This document shows, in pieces, positions 62,249-64,000 of a stretch of DNA of 64,000 nt (within the stretch, counting starts at the first letter, position 1; the number at the start of each line of letters is the position of its first letter). The notes below the pieces were generated by a model, which worked only from the letters and a program-made list of their open reading frames with translations, ran no database searches and was not told where the DNA came from. Where the stretch lies: the NCBI RefSeq assembly GCF_003479425.1, contig NZ_QUHC01000012.1, positions 1 to 64,000 of the forward strand, written 5' to 3'. This DNA comes from Odoribacter sp. AF15-53. GTDB taxonomy: Bacteria; Bacteroidota; Bacteroidia; Bacteroidales; Marinifilaceae. A program made the position numbers and the translations under genes.

Positions 62249-63430
62249 CTATAAATGTAATTTTACCTCTACCGGCTTCTCTTTTACTTTCACCTCTTCT
62301 CCTACCCACTTGCCTTCTTTATTAAAATAGTTTATGGTATACACCTTATTTTTCTCAACCACAAACTCCAAAACGTCATTCATATCTTGAGTCGGCCCGG
62401 ACGTACGTCCACCGCCTATTTGATCTTTACCGCAAAAAATATCAACATTAGCAGCAACCCGATCATCCGACTTACGCGTATTACGTTTATCCTTAAACAT
62501 CATTACTTTCATAACCACGTGATTCCCATCCTGTAACTTGGATTGATTTACTTGATTGTAAATATCCAGATAACGTTGGGTCACATTAATAGCCGGAACA
62601 TAATCAATATTATAATCCCAAACTAACGGAAAACTTTCCCCTGTCGGCTTGAAAGAGGAGGCCCAGATCGCATGCATCCGGTCATTCGGATCTGCTTTTC
62701 CGGCATCAGCCAAGAACCAAGAACGATCCAATTCGTTCGGGTAATACTCTGTAAAACACCATCTTCCATTCAACCAAACCTCACACCAGTTATGGTTTCC
62801 GCGGTTATCATGCCAGTTAGCCGTTCCGGCGATACGGGAAGGAATCCCCACGGACCTCAAAGCATCCGTCAACAAAATCGACAACCCGCTGCATGAAGCC
62901 ATACCCTGACGAATAGACTCGGAAGGATTCTGATCCGGTTTCTCGCGAGCCGTGTTATAATCCACTTTCACCTCATCTCGGATATTTTTATTCACCGCTT
63001 TAATGGCTTCCTCCAACGTCTTGCAATTCTCCACGTAAGGAGCAAACCGTTTGTAGAAATCGGCACGCCATTGATCTCTCTCCTCGTTCAGTGAAGCGTA
63101 AGGCAACACATCATTCAAAAAAATAGAATCCGGCACGCTCTTCGCCCAGGCAAAACGATTACGAGCCTCGTAAGCCAATTTCACGTTCGACAATAAATCG
63201 TCCCCTTTCATGGATTTCAAATCCCGGTCGGGCATGTAAGAAATCAGAAACGCCACCCCTTCCTTCATTTCAGGAGTCGCACTCTCTAACGCTTTTGCCA
63301 GTTCCGGCTGATTTGTTCCAGACTTTTCTAAAGCTTTGTCCAACAAAGCATGGTATTTTTCCGGTACCCCCGGGTACTTTGCACAAGCAAAGCACATGCA
63401 ACACAACAACAAGATAAATGTACTTCTCAT
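62249..63430 (-). CDS. Transglutaminase-like domain lipoprotein
   Basis: 393 residues with a lipobox (CFAC, about 13-16). The transglutaminase/cysteine-protease-like core is visible: catalytic Cys in QGMASCSGLSILLTDALRSV, His in GNHNWCEVWLNGRWCFTEYY, and a following acidic residue in the EYYPNELD stretch. An N-terminal helical region (20-150) and a C-terminal beta-domain (about 310-393) flank it. It is likely a periplasmic or surface peptidase or amidase; the exact bond is unknown. It starts 3 bp after the stop of the dihydroorotate dehydrogenase-like gene, so the two are probably cotranscribed. Confidence 0.87.
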   Translation of the reverse strand: MRSTFILLLCCMCFACAKYPGVPEKYHALLDKALEKSGTNQPELAKALESATPEMKEGVAFLISYMPDRDLKSMKGDDLLSNVKLAYEARNRFAWAKSVPDSIFLNDVLPYASLNEERDQWRADFYKRFAPYVENCKTLEEAIKAVNKNIRDEVKVDYNTAREKPDQNPSESIRQGMASCSGLSILLTDALRSVGIPSRIAGTANWHDNRGNHNWCEVWLNGRWCFTEYYPNELDRSWFLADAGKADPNDRMHAIWASSFKPTGESFPLVWDYNIDYVPAINVTQRYLDIYNQVNQSKLQDGNHVVMKVMMFKDKRNTRKSDDRVAANVDIFCGKDQIGGGRTSGPTQDMNDVLEFVVEKNKVYTINYFNKEGKWVGEEVKVKEKPVEVKLHL

Positions 63431-63433
63431 AAA

Positions 63434-64000
63434 TTATATTTGTTTATTACTAAAGTATTTCATAAACTGGGCCCTCTCGTAGAGATCCGGATTCTCGATC
63501 GACGAGTAGGAAAGCATTCCCCGGTAATCCTCAACCGTGTTAAACGCCTTGGAATCCATCCATTTCCCGATAAAATCGTTAATATCCTCGATCACGTGAA
63601 TTCCTCTTTCATAAAGCACAGAACATACCTGAACCGTCGTGGCCCCCGCCAATAATAATTTAACAGCAGCTTCCCCGCTATGTACCCCAGTTGAAGCAGA
63701 TATCTCCAATCTTTTGTCTTTCCCAGCCAAGATGCCCGTCCATCGTAACGTGGTTCTCAACTCCGTAGCCGTGCTGAACACGGAAGCAGCTCCCATTTCC
63801 AACGTGTTGATATTAATATCCGGTTCGTAAAAACGATTAAAGATCGTGGTCGCATTCGCCCCGTAAGCCTTGATCTTATCCACGAAAGCCGAAAGATTCG
63901 TGAAATAATGGCTGATCTTAACAGCAACAGGAATCTTTATCTGGCCTTTGATCGACTTCACAATATCGAAGTACACGTTTTCAACCTCCACGCTCTCTTT
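63434..64000 (-). CDS. Dihydroorotate dehydrogenase-like protein, N-terminus beyond the window
   Basis: The last 189 codons are visible; the frame stays open to the window edge, so the true start is outside. The TIM-barrel end of a dihydroorotate dehydrogenase-like flavoprotein is seen: IPVAVKISHYFTNL, GANATTIFNRFYEPD, ISASTGVHSGEAAVKLLLAG and ATTVQVCSVLYERG (the FMN phosphate site). Bacteroidota have such a PyrD-like paralogue besides true pyrD; the substrate is not certain. It is followed after 3 bp by the transglutaminase-like gene. Confidence 0.88.
   Translation of the reverse strand, partial: KESVEVENVYFDIVKSIKGQIKIPVAVKISHYFTNLSAFVDKIKAYGANATTIFNRFYEPDININTLEMGAASVFSTATELRTTLRWTGILAGKDKRLEISASTGVHSGEAAVKLLLAGATTVQVCSVLYERGIHVIEDINDFIGKWMDSKAFNTVEDYRGMLSYSSIENPDLYERAQFMKYFSNKQI

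Overview
The window reads as a chromosomal segment of a gut-type Bacteroidota, order Bacteroidales. An Odoribacteraceae genus such as Butyricimonas or Odoribacter is my best guess. The evidence is three SusC/SusD loci controlled by ECF sigma and FecR pairs, many lipoproteins, promoters of the Bacteroidota type (TTG/TTTG, about 19 bp, then TAnnTTTG), start codons without a clear Shine-Dalgarno, and family markers such as DUF4843, PKD-like lipoprotein, DUF4491, DUF6266 and PepSY-like proteins. The genus is inference. No rRNA, tRNA, CRISPR array or intact insertion sequence was recognised.

Bases 1-11.6 kb are mostly housekeeping: two secreted proteins (one cut by the window edge, one with a long acidic linker and a degenerate zincin-like motif), a FlK-type thioesterase, uvrB, an unknown protein divergent from a small HTH regulator, a PaaI/MenI-type thioesterase, a DUF4491 membrane protein, a PrxQ/Bcp peroxiredoxin, recA and a secreted S9 peptidase. 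The gaps here hold short dispersed repeats, including a 7-bp tandem array right before uvrB and an 11-bp-period array near 5.27 kb.

Bases 11.6-53.4 kb hold three nutrient-uptake loci, all on the minus strand. Locus 1 (19.9 to 11.6 kb) is sigma, FecR, STN-SusC, SusD and a lipoprotein. Locus 2 (32.5 to 22.1 kb) is sigma, FecR, STN-SusC, SusD, DUF4843, PKD-like lipoprotein and another lipoprotein, followed by a GH27 alpha-galactosidase. Locus 3 (49.9 to 32.6 kb) is FecR, STN-SusC, SusD, a lipoprotein like that of locus 1, an M-type zinc protease, a paralogous protease that has lost its HExxH motif, a lipoprotein ending in a DsbD-alpha-like domain, a TlpA-like thioredoxin and a DPP-IV-type S9 peptidase. 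Each SusC has an N-terminal STN domain, so ligand binding outside is expected to be passed through FecR to the ECF sigma. Locus 3 looks like an inducible system for taking apart disulfide-bearing protein or peptide. Its FecR has no adjacent sigma; an ECF sigma in the same orientation lies 2.9 kb upstream, beyond an Rpn-family nuclease gene and two DUF6266 genes on the other strand.

Bases 53.4-64 kb hold a repeat-rich gap, a MATE transporter, a four-gene cluster resembling toxin-immunity genes (DUF4240, unknown, TPR+DUF4261, Imm17-like), an OmpR/histidine-kinase pair with two PepSY-like secreted proteins behind it, a transglutaminase-like lipoprotein, and the end of a dihydroorotate dehydrogenase-like gene that runs off the window.
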